Below are positions 49,624-57,706 of a stretch of DNA of 64,000 nt, piece after piece; position 1 is the stretch's first letter, and each line of letters starts with the position of its first letter. The stretch comes from JALORV01 sp963769745 (GTDB taxonomy: Bacteria; Pseudomonadota; Gammaproteobacteria; Burkholderiales; Burkholderiaceae_F): the NCBI GenBank assembly GCA_963769745.1, contig CAVYNB010000032.1:46090-110089 (forward strand), written 5' to 3'. The notes under the pieces were generated by a model, which did no database searches, was not told where the DNA came from, and worked only from the letters and a program-made list of their open reading frames with translations. The translations under genes were made by a program, and so were the position numbers.

Positions 49624-50190
49624 TCACTGCTTTTTCGAAGGCGCTTTTTCGGCCGGCTTTTCGGCCGGCTTGTTCACCGCCACCTTGATCGCAGCTGCCT
49701 TGTCCGCGGCCGCCTTCTTTGCCGCCGCCTTCTTCGCCGTGTCGGGCGTCACCGCCGATTCAGCCACAGAGCCGCCGGCCGCCTCGATCGCAGCCTTCGC
49801 GCCCTTGGTGACGCCGATGCCGCGCACGGTCACTTTGCGCGCCAGTTCGCCGGTCTTGACCACGCGCGCATCGAGCGCGAGAGCCGACACGATCCCCGCC
49901 TGCTTGAGCACTGCGAGATCGATCTCGTCGACGCCGAGTCGCTGCAGATCGGCCAGACGCACGACTTCCACATACCGGCGCGAAAGCGACGTGAAGCCGC
50001 GCTTCGGCAGGCGCCGGTACAACGGCATCTGTCCGCCCTCGAAACCGACTTTGTGAAAGCCACCGGCGCGCGACTTCTGGCCCTTGTGACCGCGGCCCGC
50101 GGTCTTGCCCCAGCCGGAGCCGATGCCGCGGCCGACACGGTGACGGGCGCTCTTGCTGCCGGCCGCCGGTTTCAGATTGTTGAGGCGCAT
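49624..50190 (-). CDS. rplO: 50S ribosomal protein L15 with Lys/Ala-rich C-terminal extension
   Basis: The first 145 residues are ordinary L15 (MRLNNLKPAAGSKSARHRVG, GRGHKGQKSRAGG, GFEGGQMPLYRRLPKRGF). Unlike the usual 144-150 residues, this protein has 188: a low-complexity tail rich in Ala, Lys and Pro (KKAAAKKAAADKAAAIK) extends the C-terminus. The tail resembles histone H1-like segments and may be disordered on the ribosome surface. Confidence 0.97.
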   Translation of the reverse strand: MRLNNLKPAAGSKSARHRVGRGIGSGWGKTAGRGHKGQKSRAGGFHKVGFEGGQMPLYRRLPKRGFTSLSRRYVEVVRLADLQRLGVDEIDLAVLKQAGIVSALALDARVVKTGELARKVTVRGIGVTKGAKAAIEAAGGSVAESAVTPDTAKKAAAKKAAADKAAAIKVAVNKPAEKPAEKAPSKKQ

Positions 50191-50205
50191 CGTCGACCCC
50201 TGTGA

Positions 50206-50385
50206 TTACTCGCCGACCTGAACCAGGTAGGCAACCTTGTTGATCATGCCGCGCACTGCGGGCGTGTCTTCCAGTTCACGTGTCTGGCGCATCTTCTTCA
50301 AGCCGAGCCCGCGCACCGTCGCCTGGTGCGACACCTTGGCGGAAATGGGGCTCTTGACCAGAGTGACCTTGAGCATCTTCTTCAT
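50206..50385 (-). CDS. rpmD: 50S ribosomal protein L30
   Basis: The 59-residue product (KVTLVKSPISAKVSHQATVR, GLGLKKMRQTRELEDTPAVR, GMINKVAYLVQV) is typical L30. The ATG at 50385 follows GGAGAGAAACG. It lies between rpsE and rplO with gaps of 14 and 15 bp. Confidence 0.98.
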   Translation of the reverse strand: MKKMLKVTLVKSPISAKVSHQATVRGLGLKKMRQTRELEDTPAVRGMINKVAYLVQVGE

Positions 50386-50399
50386 CGTTTCTCTCCGGC

Positions 50400-50921
50400 T
50401 CAGCCGAACACTTCCTCGACCGACTTGCCGCGCTTGGCCGCGATCTCGGCCGGCGTGCGCAGCTTGCTGAGCGCATCCAGCGTGGCACGCACCAGGTTGT
50501 ACGGGTTGGTCGAGCCATGGGACTTGGCCACGATGTTGCGAATGCCCATGACGTCAAAAACTGCGCGCATCGGACCGCCAGCGATGACGCCCGTGCCATC
50601 GGCCGCCGGCGACAGCATCACTCTCGACGCGCCGTGCTTGCCTTCGACAAAGTGGTGCACCGTTCCGTTCTTCAGCGGCATCTTCGCCATGGCGCGGCGC
50701 GCCTTCTCCATCGCCTTCTGGACCGAGACCGGCACTTCGCGCGCCTTGCCCTTGCCCATGCCGATGCGGCCGTCGCCGTCGCCAACCACGGTCAGCGCGG
50801 CAAAGCCAAGAATCCGACCACCCTTCACCACCTTGGTGACGCGGTTGATCGCGATCATCTTTTCCTTGATGCCGTCGTCACGATCCTCGGAGACGACACC
50901 CTTCGGTTGCACTCGTGCCAT
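50400..50921 (-). CDS. rpsE: 30S ribosomal protein S5
   Basis: The 173-residue protein has the double-stranded RNA-binding fold (EKMIAINRVTKVVKGGRILG, FAALTVVGDGDGRIGMGKGK) and the C-terminal domain (GASRVMLSPAADGTGVIAGG, GIRNIVAKSHGSTNPYNLVR). It contributes to decoding fidelity. It lies between rplR and rpmD. Confidence 0.98.
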   Translation of the reverse strand: MARVQPKGVVSEDRDDGIKEKMIAINRVTKVVKGGRILGFAALTVVGDGDGRIGMGKGKAREVPVSVQKAMEKARRAMAKMPLKNGTVHHFVEGKHGASRVMLSPAADGTGVIAGGPMRAVFDVMGIRNIVAKSHGSTNPYNLVRATLDALSKLRTPAEIAAKRGKSVEEVFG

Positions 50922-50932
50922 GTGACTGCCCC

Positions 50933-51301
50933 TTAGAACTTCAGTCCGGCTTCACGCGCGGCATCCGCCAGCGCCTTGACCCGACCATGGAATCGGTAAC
51001 CCGCGCGGTCGAAAGCCACGCTCTCGATGCCGGCTGCCTTCGCCTTCTGGGCAATGCGGGCGCCGACGACTTTGGCTGCATTGACGTTGCTGCCCTTGCC
51101 CTTGGCGGAGGCCAGTTGTGTCTTGACTTCCGGCTCGACGGTCGACGCCGACACCAGCACCTTGCCGCCATCGGCCGAAACGACACTGGCGTAGATGTGC
51201 AGGTTCGTGCGGCTGACCGTCAGGCGCTCGGTCTTCTGCAGCGCGATGCGGGCGCGGGTCGCGCGGGCACGACGCAGTCGGGTTTCCTTTTTCTCGATCA
51301 T
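50933..51301 (-). CDS. rplR: 50S ribosomal protein L18
   Basis: The 122-residue 5S rRNA-binding protein has the basic N-terminus (KKETRLRRARATRARI), RLTVSRTNLHIYASVVS and the C-terminal VAFDRAGYRFHGRVKALADA. It lies between rplF and rpsE. Confidence 0.98.
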   Translation of the reverse strand: MIEKKETRLRRARATRARIALQKTERLTVSRTNLHIYASVVSADGGKVLVSASTVEPEVKTQLASAKGKGSNVNAAKVVGARIAQKAKAAGIESVAFDRAGYRFHGRVKALADAAREAGLKF

Positions 51302-51318
51302 GTTGACCTCTCGCCGCC

Positions 51319-51852
51319 TTACTTCTTCTTGGTCTCTTTGATGACCACGACCTCATCGGCGTAGCGCACGCCCTTGCCCTTGTAGGGCTCCGGCGGCTTG
51401 TAGCCACGGACTTCCGCCGCGACCTGGCCGACCTTCTGTTTGTCAGCGCCCTTGATGACGATCTCGGTCTGCGTCGGCGTTTCACACTTCACACCGGCGG
51501 GCATCTGATGGACAACGGGGTGCGAAAAGCCCAGCGACAGGTTCAGCTTGTCGCCCTGCGCCTGGGCGCGGTAACCGACGCCGACCAGCGACAGTTTCTT
51601 TTCGAAGCCTTTCGAAACACCCTGCACCATGGCCGCCACCAGCGCGCGCATGGTGCCGCTCATGGCACTGGCCTCGCGCGACTCGTCGGCCGCGGCGAAC
51701 GACACCTGGCCGTCGGCCAGCTCGATCTTGACGCGGGCCGACAGCGCCTGCTGCAGCGTGCCCAGCGGCCCCTTGACCGTGATGTGGCTTTCGGTGACCT
51801 GCACGTCGACGCCCTTGGCGACGGTCACCGGAATTCGTGCTACTCGAGACAT
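51319..51852 (-). CDS. rplF: 50S ribosomal protein L6
   Basis: The 177-residue protein has two L6 repeats. MSRVARIPVTVAKGVDVQVT opens the first, and the second ends with the signature EVRGYKPPEPYKGKGVRYAD. It sits near the factor-binding site of the 50S subunit. It lies between rpsH and rplR. Confidence 0.98.
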   Translation of the reverse strand: MSRVARIPVTVAKGVDVQVTESHITVKGPLGTLQQALSARVKIELADGQVSFAAADESREASAMSGTMRALVAAMVQGVSKGFEKKLSLVGVGYRAQAQGDKLNLSLGFSHPVVHQMPAGVKCETPTQTEIVIKGADKQKVGQVAAEVRGYKPPEPYKGKGVRYADEVVVIKETKKK

Positions 51853-51869
51853 GGTCTTCCTCCGCTCCG

Positions 51870-52265
51870 TTACGCGACGTAGCAGAGCACTTCGCCGCCG
51901 ACGCCCTGGCTGCGCGCCCTGCGATCGGTCATCACGCCGCGCGAGGTCGAGACAATCGCCACGCCCAGGCCGTTCATCACGGCGGGAATGTCGTCGCGGC
52001 CCTTGTAGACACGCAGACCCGGACGCGAAACGCGCTCGAGGCTCTCGATGACCGGTCGGCCCGCGTAGTACTTCAGTCCGATGCGCAGTTCCGGCTTGCC
52101 GTCGTTGGCATGCACCTGGAAGCCCTCGATGTAGCCCTCGTCCTTCAGGACCTGGGCAATGGCCACCTTGACCTTCGACGACGGCATCGCGACTTCCGGC
52201 TTCTCGACCCGCTGTGCATTGCGGATGCGGGTCAGCATGTCGGCGATGGGATCACTCATGCTCAT
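51870..52265 (-). CDS. rpsH: 30S ribosomal protein S8
   Basis: The 131-residue protein starts MSMSDPIADMLTRIRNAQRV and ends with the diagnostic VAIVSTSRGVMTDRRARSQG segment. S8 is the spc operon repressor in E. coli. A second in-frame ATG two codons later (52259) is an equally plausible start. It lies between rpsN and rplF. Confidence 0.98.
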   Translation of the reverse strand: MSMSDPIADMLTRIRNAQRVEKPEVAMPSSKVKVAIAQVLKDEGYIEGFQVHANDGKPELRIGLKYYAGRPVIESLERVSRPGLRVYKGRDDIPAVMNGLGVAIVSTSRGVMTDRRARSQGVGGEVLCYVA

Positions 52266-52288
52266 GTGCGTTCCTCGCTTACCCTCAG

Positions 52289-52594
52289 TTACCAGCTCGC
52301 CTTGGTCAGGCCCGGGATATCGCCGCGCATCGCTGCCTCGCGGATCTTTGCGCGCGCCATGCCGAACTTGCGGAACGTGCCACGCGGACGGCCGGTCAGC
52401 GCGCAGCGGTTGCGCAGCCGCACCGGGCTGGAATTGCGCGGCAATGCCTGCAGCCGCTTCATTGCGTCCATGCGCTCGTCCATCGAACGCGTCTGGTCGT
52501 CGATGATGGACTTCAATTCAGCGCGCCTGGCAGCGTGCTTCTTGACCGCCGCCTCGCGCTTGGCTTCGCGGTTTATCAATGAGAGCTTCGCCAT
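52289..52594 (-). CDS. rpsN: 30S ribosomal protein S14 (zinc-free type)
   Basis: The 101-residue protein MAKLSLINREAKREAAVKKH... has the C-terminal SSPVRLRNRCALTGRPRGTF and RKFGMARAKIREAAMRGDIP. It lacks the CxxC pairs of the zinc form, as expected for proteobacteria. It lies between rplE and rpsH. Confidence 0.98.
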   Translation of the reverse strand: MAKLSLINREAKREAAVKKHAARRAELKSIIDDQTRSMDERMDAMKRLQALPRNSSPVRLRNRCALTGRPRGTFRKFGMARAKIREAAMRGDIPGLTKASW

Positions 52595-52605
52595 TTTCCC
52601 CTCGC

Positions 52606-53145
52606 TTAATTGCGGAACGGGAACCGGAACGCGGCGAGAAGCGCTTTGGCTTCATCGTCCGATTTCGCGGTCGTCGTGATGCTGATGTTCAGGCCCCGGA
52701 GCTTGTCGATCTTGTCGTACTCGATCTCCGGGAAGATGATCTGTTCCTTCAGGCCGATGTTGTAGTTGCCCCGGCCATCGAAGGCGCGGCCCGACACGCC
52801 GCGGAAGTCCCGCACGCGCGGCAGGGCGACCGTCACCAGTCGGTCGAGGAACTCGTACATCCGCTCGCCCCGCAGGGTCACCATGGTGCCGATCGCCAGG
52901 CCTTCGCGGATCTTGAAGTTCGCGATCGCCTTGCGCGCCTTGGTCACGACCGGCTTCTGCCCGGCGATCTTCGTCAGGTCGCCGACCGCCATGTCGATGT
53001 TCTTCTTGTCATTGACCGCTTCGCCGACGCCCATGTTCAGCGTGATCTTCGCGATGCGCGGGACCTGCATCACGGTCTTGTAGCCGAACTTGGTCATCAG
53101 CTCGGGCACGATCTTCTCGCGGTACTGGGTGTGCAAACGCGCCAT
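52606..53145 (-). CDS. rplE: 50S ribosomal protein L5
   Basis: The 179-residue 5S rRNA-binding protein has YKTVMQVPRIAKITLNMGVG, KPVVTKARKAIANFKIREGL and GRGNYNIGLKEQIIFPEIEY. It lies between rplX and rpsN. In E. coli the S8 regulatory site overlaps the start of this gene. Confidence 0.98.
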   Translation of the reverse strand: MARLHTQYREKIVPELMTKFGYKTVMQVPRIAKITLNMGVGEAVNDKKNIDMAVGDLTKIAGQKPVVTKARKAIANFKIREGLAIGTMVTLRGERMYEFLDRLVTVALPRVRDFRGVSGRAFDGRGNYNIGLKEQIIFPEIEYDKIDKLRGLNISITTTAKSDDEAKALLAAFRFPFRN

Positions 53146-53157
53146 GTCCAGTTCCCC

Positions 53158-53478
53158 TTACTGCTTCGCGCCGACGACGGCGCCGTTGCTCTTGAAAACG
53201 CGCACTTTCTTGCCCTCGACCAGCTTGAAGCCGACACGGTCGCCTTTGCTGGTCGACGGGTTGAACAGCATCACGTTCGACTGGTCGATCGGCATCGTCT
53301 TGTCGGTGATGCCGCCGGCCACGCCCTTCATCGGGTTCGGCCGGACATGCTTCTTCACCATGTTGATGCCCTCGATCACGAGGTGCGACTCATCGACGCG
53401 GCTCAGCACGACGCCGCGCTTGCCCTTGTCCCTGCCTGCGATGACGACGACTTCGTCACCCTTGCGGATACGTTCCAT
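53158..53478 (-). CDS. rplX: 50S ribosomal protein L24
   Basis: The 106-residue protein has the KOW motif KGDEVVVIAGRDKGKRGVVL and the IEGINMVKKHVRPN segment. It initiates 50S assembly near the tunnel exit. It lies between rplN and rplE. Confidence 0.98.
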   Translation of the reverse strand: MERIRKGDEVVVIAGRDKGKRGVVLSRVDESHLVIEGINMVKKHVRPNPMKGVAGGITDKTMPIDQSNVMLFNPSTSKGDRVGFKLVEGKKVRVFKSNGAVVGAKQ

Positions 53479-53491
53479 GTCCGCGCTCCCC

Positions 53492-53860
53492 CTACAGAAC
53501 TTCCGGTGCCAGCGACACGATCTTCATGAAGCGCTCGGTGCGCAGTTCGCGCGTGACCGGGCCGAAGATGCGGGTGCCGATGGGCTCCAGCTTGGCGTTG
53601 AGTAGTACCGCCGCGTTGTTGTCGAACTTGATCGCCGAGCCGTCGCCGCGGCGCAGGCCCTTGGCCGTGCGCACAACGACAGCGCTGTAGACCTCGCCCT
53701 TTTTGACGCGACCGCGCGGCGCGCATTCCTTGATCGTCACCTTGATGACGTCGCCGATGTTCGCGTAGCGGCGCTTGGAGCCGCCCAACACCTTGATACA
53801 CATCACCGAACGTGCGCCGGTGTTGTCGGCGACGTCGAGCATCGTCTGCATCTGAATCAT
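53492..53860 (-). CDS. rplN: 50S ribosomal protein L14
   Basis: The 122-residue protein begins MIQMQTMLDVADNTGARSVM and has the signature IGDVIKVTIKECAPRGRVKK. It is the first gene after a 266-bp gap in the ribosomal cluster and is therefore the likely head of the spc unit. The frame extends upstream to 53998 but the conserved start is 53860. Confidence 0.98.
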   Translation of the reverse strand: MIQMQTMLDVADNTGARSVMCIKVLGGSKRRYANIGDVIKVTIKECAPRGRVKKGEVYSAVVVRTAKGLRRGDGSAIKFDNNAAVLLNAKLEPIGTRIFGPVTRELRTERFMKIVSLAPEVL

Positions 53861-54094
53861 GGCTTTTCGATCCCAACTTGAACCGTCGGACCGAGCCTTG
53901 AGGGCTCGACGCAACAGCCAGTCTTGGTCCCGTCCGGGTTGAGGAGCCCGCCGTGCGTCCGTCCTGTGCCCCGCCGCCGGCGGGGGGACGAAGCGCACCT
54001 GCGCGCTCCGGAAAACTGCTCACTGACTACTCTTGCCTACTGCCTTGCTTGCCTTCCGTCGTCACGTAACGCCTGAGCCGGCGGAAAGCCAGCG

Positions 54095-54124
54095 AGTATA
54101 TCCGCTTTTGCCGCATCGCGGCAA
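54095..54124 (-). promoter_or_regulatory. Candidate sigma-70 promoter of the spc operon with overlapping palindrome
   Basis: On the minus strand TTGCCG (54119-54124) and TATACT (54095-54100) are spaced 18 bp, starting 3 bp beyond the rpsQ stop. The palindrome TTGCCGC-GAT-GCGGCAA (54108-54124) overlaps the -35 element. The 234 bp between this promoter and rplN contain GAGCC/GGCTC and C-rich/G-rich hairpins that could form a structured leader. Confidence 0.65.
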
Positions 54125-54126
54125 GC

Positions 54127-54396
54127 CTAGATGGCCTGCGCCGCCTCGACCACCCGCGTGACTGTCCAGCTCTTGGTCCGGGAGATCGGCCGGCCCTCGG
54201 AGATCTCGACGATGTCGCCTTCGTTCAGCGCGTCGGTCTCGTCGTGCGCGTGATACTTGTTCGACTTGACGACGTACTTGCCGTAGACCGGGTGCTTGAC
54301 CCGTCGCTCGACCAGGACGGTCACGGACTTGTCCATCTTGTTGCTGACAACCTTGCCTACCAGCGTGCGCGTCAGCGATTTCTTCTCAGCGTTCAT
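54127..54396 (-). CDS. rpsQ: 30S ribosomal protein S17
   Basis: The 89-residue OB-fold protein has LVGKVVSNKMDKSVTVLVER and the signature GDIVEISEGRPISRTKSWTV. Its start overlaps the rpmC stop by 4 bp. It is the last gene of the S10 group before a 266-bp gap. Confidence 0.98.
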   Translation of the reverse strand: MNAEKKSLTRTLVGKVVSNKMDKSVTVLVERRVKHPVYGKYVVKSNKYHAHDETDALNEGDIVEISEGRPISRTKSWTVTRVVEAAQAI

Positions 54397-54587
54397 TTGG
54401 CGGTCGCCTTCTGCGCGAGCACGGTCCGCACGCGCGCGATGTCGCGCCGTGTGTTGCGGATCTGGCTCGTGTTCTGCAATTGCTGCGTGGCCTTCTGCAT
54501 GCGCAGGGAAAAATGCGCCTTCTGCAGTTCCTGCAGCTCCTTGGTCAGCGCGTCGGCATCCTTCGCGCGCATTTCCTTGACGTTCAT
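54393..54587 (-). CDS. rpmC: 50S ribosomal protein L29
   Basis: The 64-residue two-helix protein (MNVKEMRAKDADALTKELQE, HFSLRMQKATQQLQNTSQIR) is typical L29 near the tunnel exit. It overlaps rpsQ by 4 bp. Confidence 0.97.
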   Translation of the reverse strand: MNVKEMRAKDADALTKELQELQKAHFSLRMQKATQQLQNTSQIRNTRRDIARVRTVLAQKATAK

Positions 54588-54599
54588 CGTCCGGTCTCC

Positions 54600-55016
54600 T
54601 TAGGCGCCGAGCTGACGGACGACAAACGTCGTCTTCAGCGGCAGCTTGGCCGCGGCGAGTGCAAACGCTTCGCGCGCCAGCGTTTCCGTCACGCCGTCGA
54701 GTTCATAAACCACATTGCCAGGCCGCACTTCGGCGACCCAGTACTCGGGGTTGCCCTTGCCATTGCCCATGCGAACCTCGGCCGGCTTCTGCGAGATCGG
54801 CTTGTCCGGGAACACGCGGATCCAGACGCGGCCACCGCGCTTGATATGGCGGCTGATCGCACGGCGCGCCGCTTCGATCTGGCGTGCAGTCAGTCGGCCG
54901 CGCTCGGTGACCTTCAGTCCGAACTCGCCAAAGGACACATGGGCGCCGCGCAGCGCGAGCCCGCGGTTTCGGCCCTTTTGCTCCTTGCGGTATTTGCGAC
55001 GAGCAGGTTGCAGCAT
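54600..55016 (-). CDS. rplP: 50S ribosomal protein L16
   Basis: The 138-residue protein begins MLQPARRKYRKEQKGRNRGL and has GGRVWIRVFPDKPISQKPAE and MGNGKGNPEYWVAEVRPG, the L16 signatures. It contacts A-site tRNA. It lies 3 bp after rpsC. Confidence 0.98.
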   Translation of the reverse strand: MLQPARRKYRKEQKGRNRGLALRGAHVSFGEFGLKVTERGRLTARQIEAARRAISRHIKRGGRVWIRVFPDKPISQKPAEVRMGNGKGNPEYWVAEVRPGNVVYELDGVTETLAREAFALAAAKLPLKTTFVVRQLGA

Positions 55017-55019
55017 GGC

Positions 55020-55913
55020 TTACTCTCCGTCTTTCGCGCCGCCCTCGGCCGGCGTCTTTGCCGCCACCTTGCGCACACGCTTGACGACCGGCTTGGCCGC
55101 GTCGTCCTTGGGCTTCTCAACGACCGGCGCAGGAGCCTCGGCCTTGACGTCGGCGGTCTTGCGCGGCCGCTTGGCGGGCGCCTTGCCTGCCGGACGACTG
55201 TCCGGACGACCTTCGCCGCGGCGCGGACGACGGTCCTCGCGATCCGGTGCCGGCGTGGCATCGGTCGCCGCGGGCGCTTCGTTGCGGCCCAGCGTGTCGC
55301 CCTTGTAAACCCAGCACTTGACGCCGATGACGCCATACGTGGTCTTGGCTTCCGAGAAGCCGTAGTCGATGTCCGCGCGCAACGTGTGCAGCGGAACTCG
55401 ACCTTCGCGATACCACTCGGTCCGGGCGATCTCGATGCCGTTCAGGCGACCCGCGCTCATGATCTTGATGCCCTGTGCGCCGAGCCGCATCGCGTTCTGC
55501 ATCGCGCGCTTCATCGCGCGGCGGAACATGATGCGCTTCTCGAGCTGCTGGGTGATCGAATCTGCGATCAGCTGGGCGTCCAGCTCCGGCTTGCGGATTT
55601 CCTCGATATTGACGTGCACCGGCACGCCGAGCATTTTCTGCAGCGTCGCCTTGAGCGACTCGATGTCCTCGCCCTTCTTGCCGATGACCACACCCGGACG
55701 CGCCGAGTAGATCGTGATGCGCGCGTTCTTGGCCGGACGCTCGATCAGGATGCGGCCGACCGAGGCGCTACGCAGCTTCTTGCGCAGAAACTCGCGGACC
55801 TTGAGGTCCTCCTGCAGCATCTTGGGGAACGCCGGACCGGTGGCAAACCAGCGCGAGCCCCAGTTACGCGTAACGGGGAGTCGGAAGCCGGTGGGATTGA
55901 TCTTTTGACCCAT
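55020..55913 (-). CDS. rpsC: 30S ribosomal protein S3 with long basic C-terminal extension
   Basis: The first 215 residues are S3: MGQKINPTGFRLPVTRNWGS, KH-domain GVVIGKKGEDIESLKATLQK, and the C-terminal domain (EWYREGRVPLHTLRADIDYG). The protein then continues to 297 residues, longer than the 233 of E. coli, with a Pro/Lys/Arg/Asp-rich tail (DREDRRPRRGEGRPDSRPAG). Such tails occur in other betaproteobacteria, but this one is long. It lies between rplV and rplP. Confidence 0.97.
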   Translation of the reverse strand: MGQKINPTGFRLPVTRNWGSRWFATGPAFPKMLQEDLKVREFLRKKLRSASVGRILIERPAKNARITIYSARPGVVIGKKGEDIESLKATLQKMLGVPVHVNIEEIRKPELDAQLIADSITQQLEKRIMFRRAMKRAMQNAMRLGAQGIKIMSAGRLNGIEIARTEWYREGRVPLHTLRADIDYGFSEAKTTYGVIGVKCWVYKGDTLGRNEAPAATDATPAPDREDRRPRRGEGRPDSRPAGKAPAKRPRKTADVKAEAPAPVVEKPKDDAAKPVVKRVRKVAAKTPAEGGAKDGE

Positions 55914-55920
55914 GGATCAC

Positions 55921-56265
55921 CTATTTCTTGGGTTTGGCGTCGCCGACCGTCACAAAGATGTGGCAGGTCTGTTTGCCGATGCGCGCACCGCGCCCCTTGG
56001 CCCGCGCCGAAAACCGGCGCAGCGTTGCTGCTTTCTCCACCAGGATGCCGGTGACGCGCAGCTCGTCGATGTCGGCACCGTCGTTGTGCTCGGCATTGGC
56101 AATCGCCGACTGGAGCGCCTTCCTGATGATCCCGGCTGCCTTCTTCTGCGTGAAGCCCAGGATGTTCAGCGCCTTGTCGACCGGCTTGCCGCGAATCAGG
56201 TCGGCAACGAGCCGACCCTTCTGGGCCGACAGCCGTACTCCGCGCACCGATGCAGTCGTTTCCAT
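55921..56265 (-). CDS. rplV: 50S ribosomal protein L22
   Basis: The 114-residue protein lines the exit tunnel. METTASVRGVRLSAQKGRLV and the signature RRFSARAKGRGARIGKQTCH identify it. The ATG at 56265 has AAGGTG at a good distance. ATG 56271 and GTG 56274 lie in frame just upstream. It is separated from rpsS by 10 bp with this start. Confidence 0.96.
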   Translation of the reverse strand: METTASVRGVRLSAQKGRLVADLIRGKPVDKALNILGFTQKKAAGIIRKALQSAIANAEHNDGADIDELRVTGILVEKAATLRRFSARAKGRGARIGKQTCHIFVTVGDAKPKK

Positions 56266-56275
56266 CGTCATCACC

Positions 56276-56560
56276 TTACTTCTTCGCCACGACGGCCTTC
56301 TTGTCCGCCGCGTGACCCTTGAAGGTCCGTGTCAGTGCAAACTCGCCGAGCTTGTGACCGACCATGTTTTCGTTGATGTAGACCGGCACGTGCTGCTTGC
56401 CGTTGTGCACGGCGATCGTCAGGCCGATGAACTCCGGCAGGATCATCGAGCGACGCGACCACGTCTTGATCGGCTTCTTGTCGCGGGTCGCCTGCGCCGT
56501 TTCGATTTTCTTCAGCAGATGCCCGTCGACGAACGGGCCCTTTTTCAGAGAACGAGACAT
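56276..56560 (-). CDS. rpsS: 30S ribosomal protein S19
   Basis: The 94-residue protein MSRSLKKGPFVDGHLLKKIE... has the signature VPVYINENMVGHKLGEFALT. It binds the 30S head with S13. It lies between rplB and rplV. Confidence 0.98.
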   Translation of the reverse strand: MSRSLKKGPFVDGHLLKKIETAQATRDKKPIKTWSRRSMILPEFIGLTIAVHNGKQHVPVYINENMVGHKLGEFALTRTFKGHAADKKAVVAKK

Positions 56561-56570
56561 TCAGGACCCC

Positions 56571-57395
56571 TTACTTGCGACGGCGCTGCACGATCATCGT
56601 GTCAGTGCGCTTGTTGTTGCGGGTTCGATAACCCTTGGCCAGCTGACCCCACGGGCTGACCGGATCGCGTTTGGTACCGGTGCGTCCCTCGCCGCCACCG
56701 TGCGGGTGATCAACGGGATTCATCGCCACGCCGCGTACGGTCGGACGCACGCCACGCCAGCGCATGGCACCGGCCTTGCCGATCTGGCGCAGGTTGTTCT
56801 CTTCGTTGCCGACCTCGCCGATCGTCGCGCGGCAATCGATCAGCACGCGGCGGATCTCGCCGGATCGCAGCCGCAGCTGCGCGTAAGTGCCCTCGCGCGC
56901 CAGCAGCTGCACCGACGTGCCGGCGGCACGCGCCAGCTGCGCACCCTTGCCCGGCAGCATCTCGACGCAATGCACGGTCGTACCGACCGGGATGTTGCGC
57001 AGGGGCAGCGTGTTGCCGACCCGGATCGGAGCCTCGTTGCCGCTCATCAACTGGGCGCCGACCGTCACGCCCTTGGGCGCAATGATGTAGCGCCGCTCGC
57101 CGTCGCCATAGACCAGCAGGGCGATATGAGCCGAACGGTTCGGGTCGTACTCGAGCCGCTCGACCTTGGCCGGCACGCCGTCCTTGGTCCGCTTGAAGTC
57201 GATGACCCGATAGTGCTGCTTGTGGCCACCGCCCATGTGGCGTGTCGTGATGCGGCCGGCATTGTTGCGGCCGGACGAGCGCGTCTTCTTCTCGAGCAGG
57301 CCGGCGAACGGCTTGCCCTTGTGCAGGTTTTCGTTGACGACCTTGACCAGCCCGCGCCGGCCGGCAGACGTCGGTTTGACCTTGACGAGTGCCAT
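56571..57395 (-). CDS. rplB: 50S ribosomal protein L2
   Basis: The 274-residue protein has KPTSAGRRGLVKVVNENLHK, GRNNAGRITTRHMGGGHKQH and the C-terminal VRGVAMNPVDHPHGGGEGRT that carries the histidine important for peptidyl transfer. Its ATG overlaps the rplW stop by one base (TAATG). Confidence 0.98.
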   Translation of the reverse strand: MALVKVKPTSAGRRGLVKVVNENLHKGKPFAGLLEKKTRSSGRNNAGRITTRHMGGGHKQHYRVIDFKRTKDGVPAKVERLEYDPNRSAHIALLVYGDGERRYIIAPKGVTVGAQLMSGNEAPIRVGNTLPLRNIPVGTTVHCVEMLPGKGAQLARAAGTSVQLLAREGTYAQLRLRSGEIRRVLIDCRATIGEVGNEENNLRQIGKAGAMRWRGVRPTVRGVAMNPVDHPHGGGEGRTGTKRDPVSPWGQLAKGYRTRNNKRTDTMIVQRRRK

Positions 57396-57706
57396 TACTT
57401 CACCTCTTGCGCGAAGTTGATTTCCTGACCCTCTTTGAGGCAGACGTACGCCTTACGCACGTTGCCGCGCTTGCCGGTGAAACGGCCGAAGCGCTTGCTC
57501 TTGCCCTTCTGGTTCAGGATGGAAACCTTGTCGACCTGCACCTTGAAAAGGTGCTCGACGGCGGCCTTGACTTCGTTCTTGGTGGCGTCCTGCATCACGC
57601 GGAACGCGACCTGGTCGTTCTTCTCGCCGATCATCGTGCTCTTCTCGGAAACGATGGGCGCGAGCAGCACGCTGTACAGACGGTCCTGACGGGTCGGCGT
57701 GCTCAT
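57395..57706 (-). CDS. rplW: 50S ribosomal protein L23
   Basis: The 103-residue protein docks trigger factor and SRP at the tunnel exit. Motifs are LLAPIVSEKSTMIGEKNDQV and KSKRFGRFTGKRGNVRKAYV. The ATG at 57706 overlaps the rplD stop as ATGA and has GAGGAGAT upstream; a GTG two codons earlier is less likely. Confidence 0.97.
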   Translation of the reverse strand: MSTPTRQDRLYSVLLAPIVSEKSTMIGEKNDQVAFRVMQDATKNEVKAAVEHLFKVQVDKVSILNQKGKSKRFGRFTGKRGNVRKAYVCLKEGQEINFAQEVK

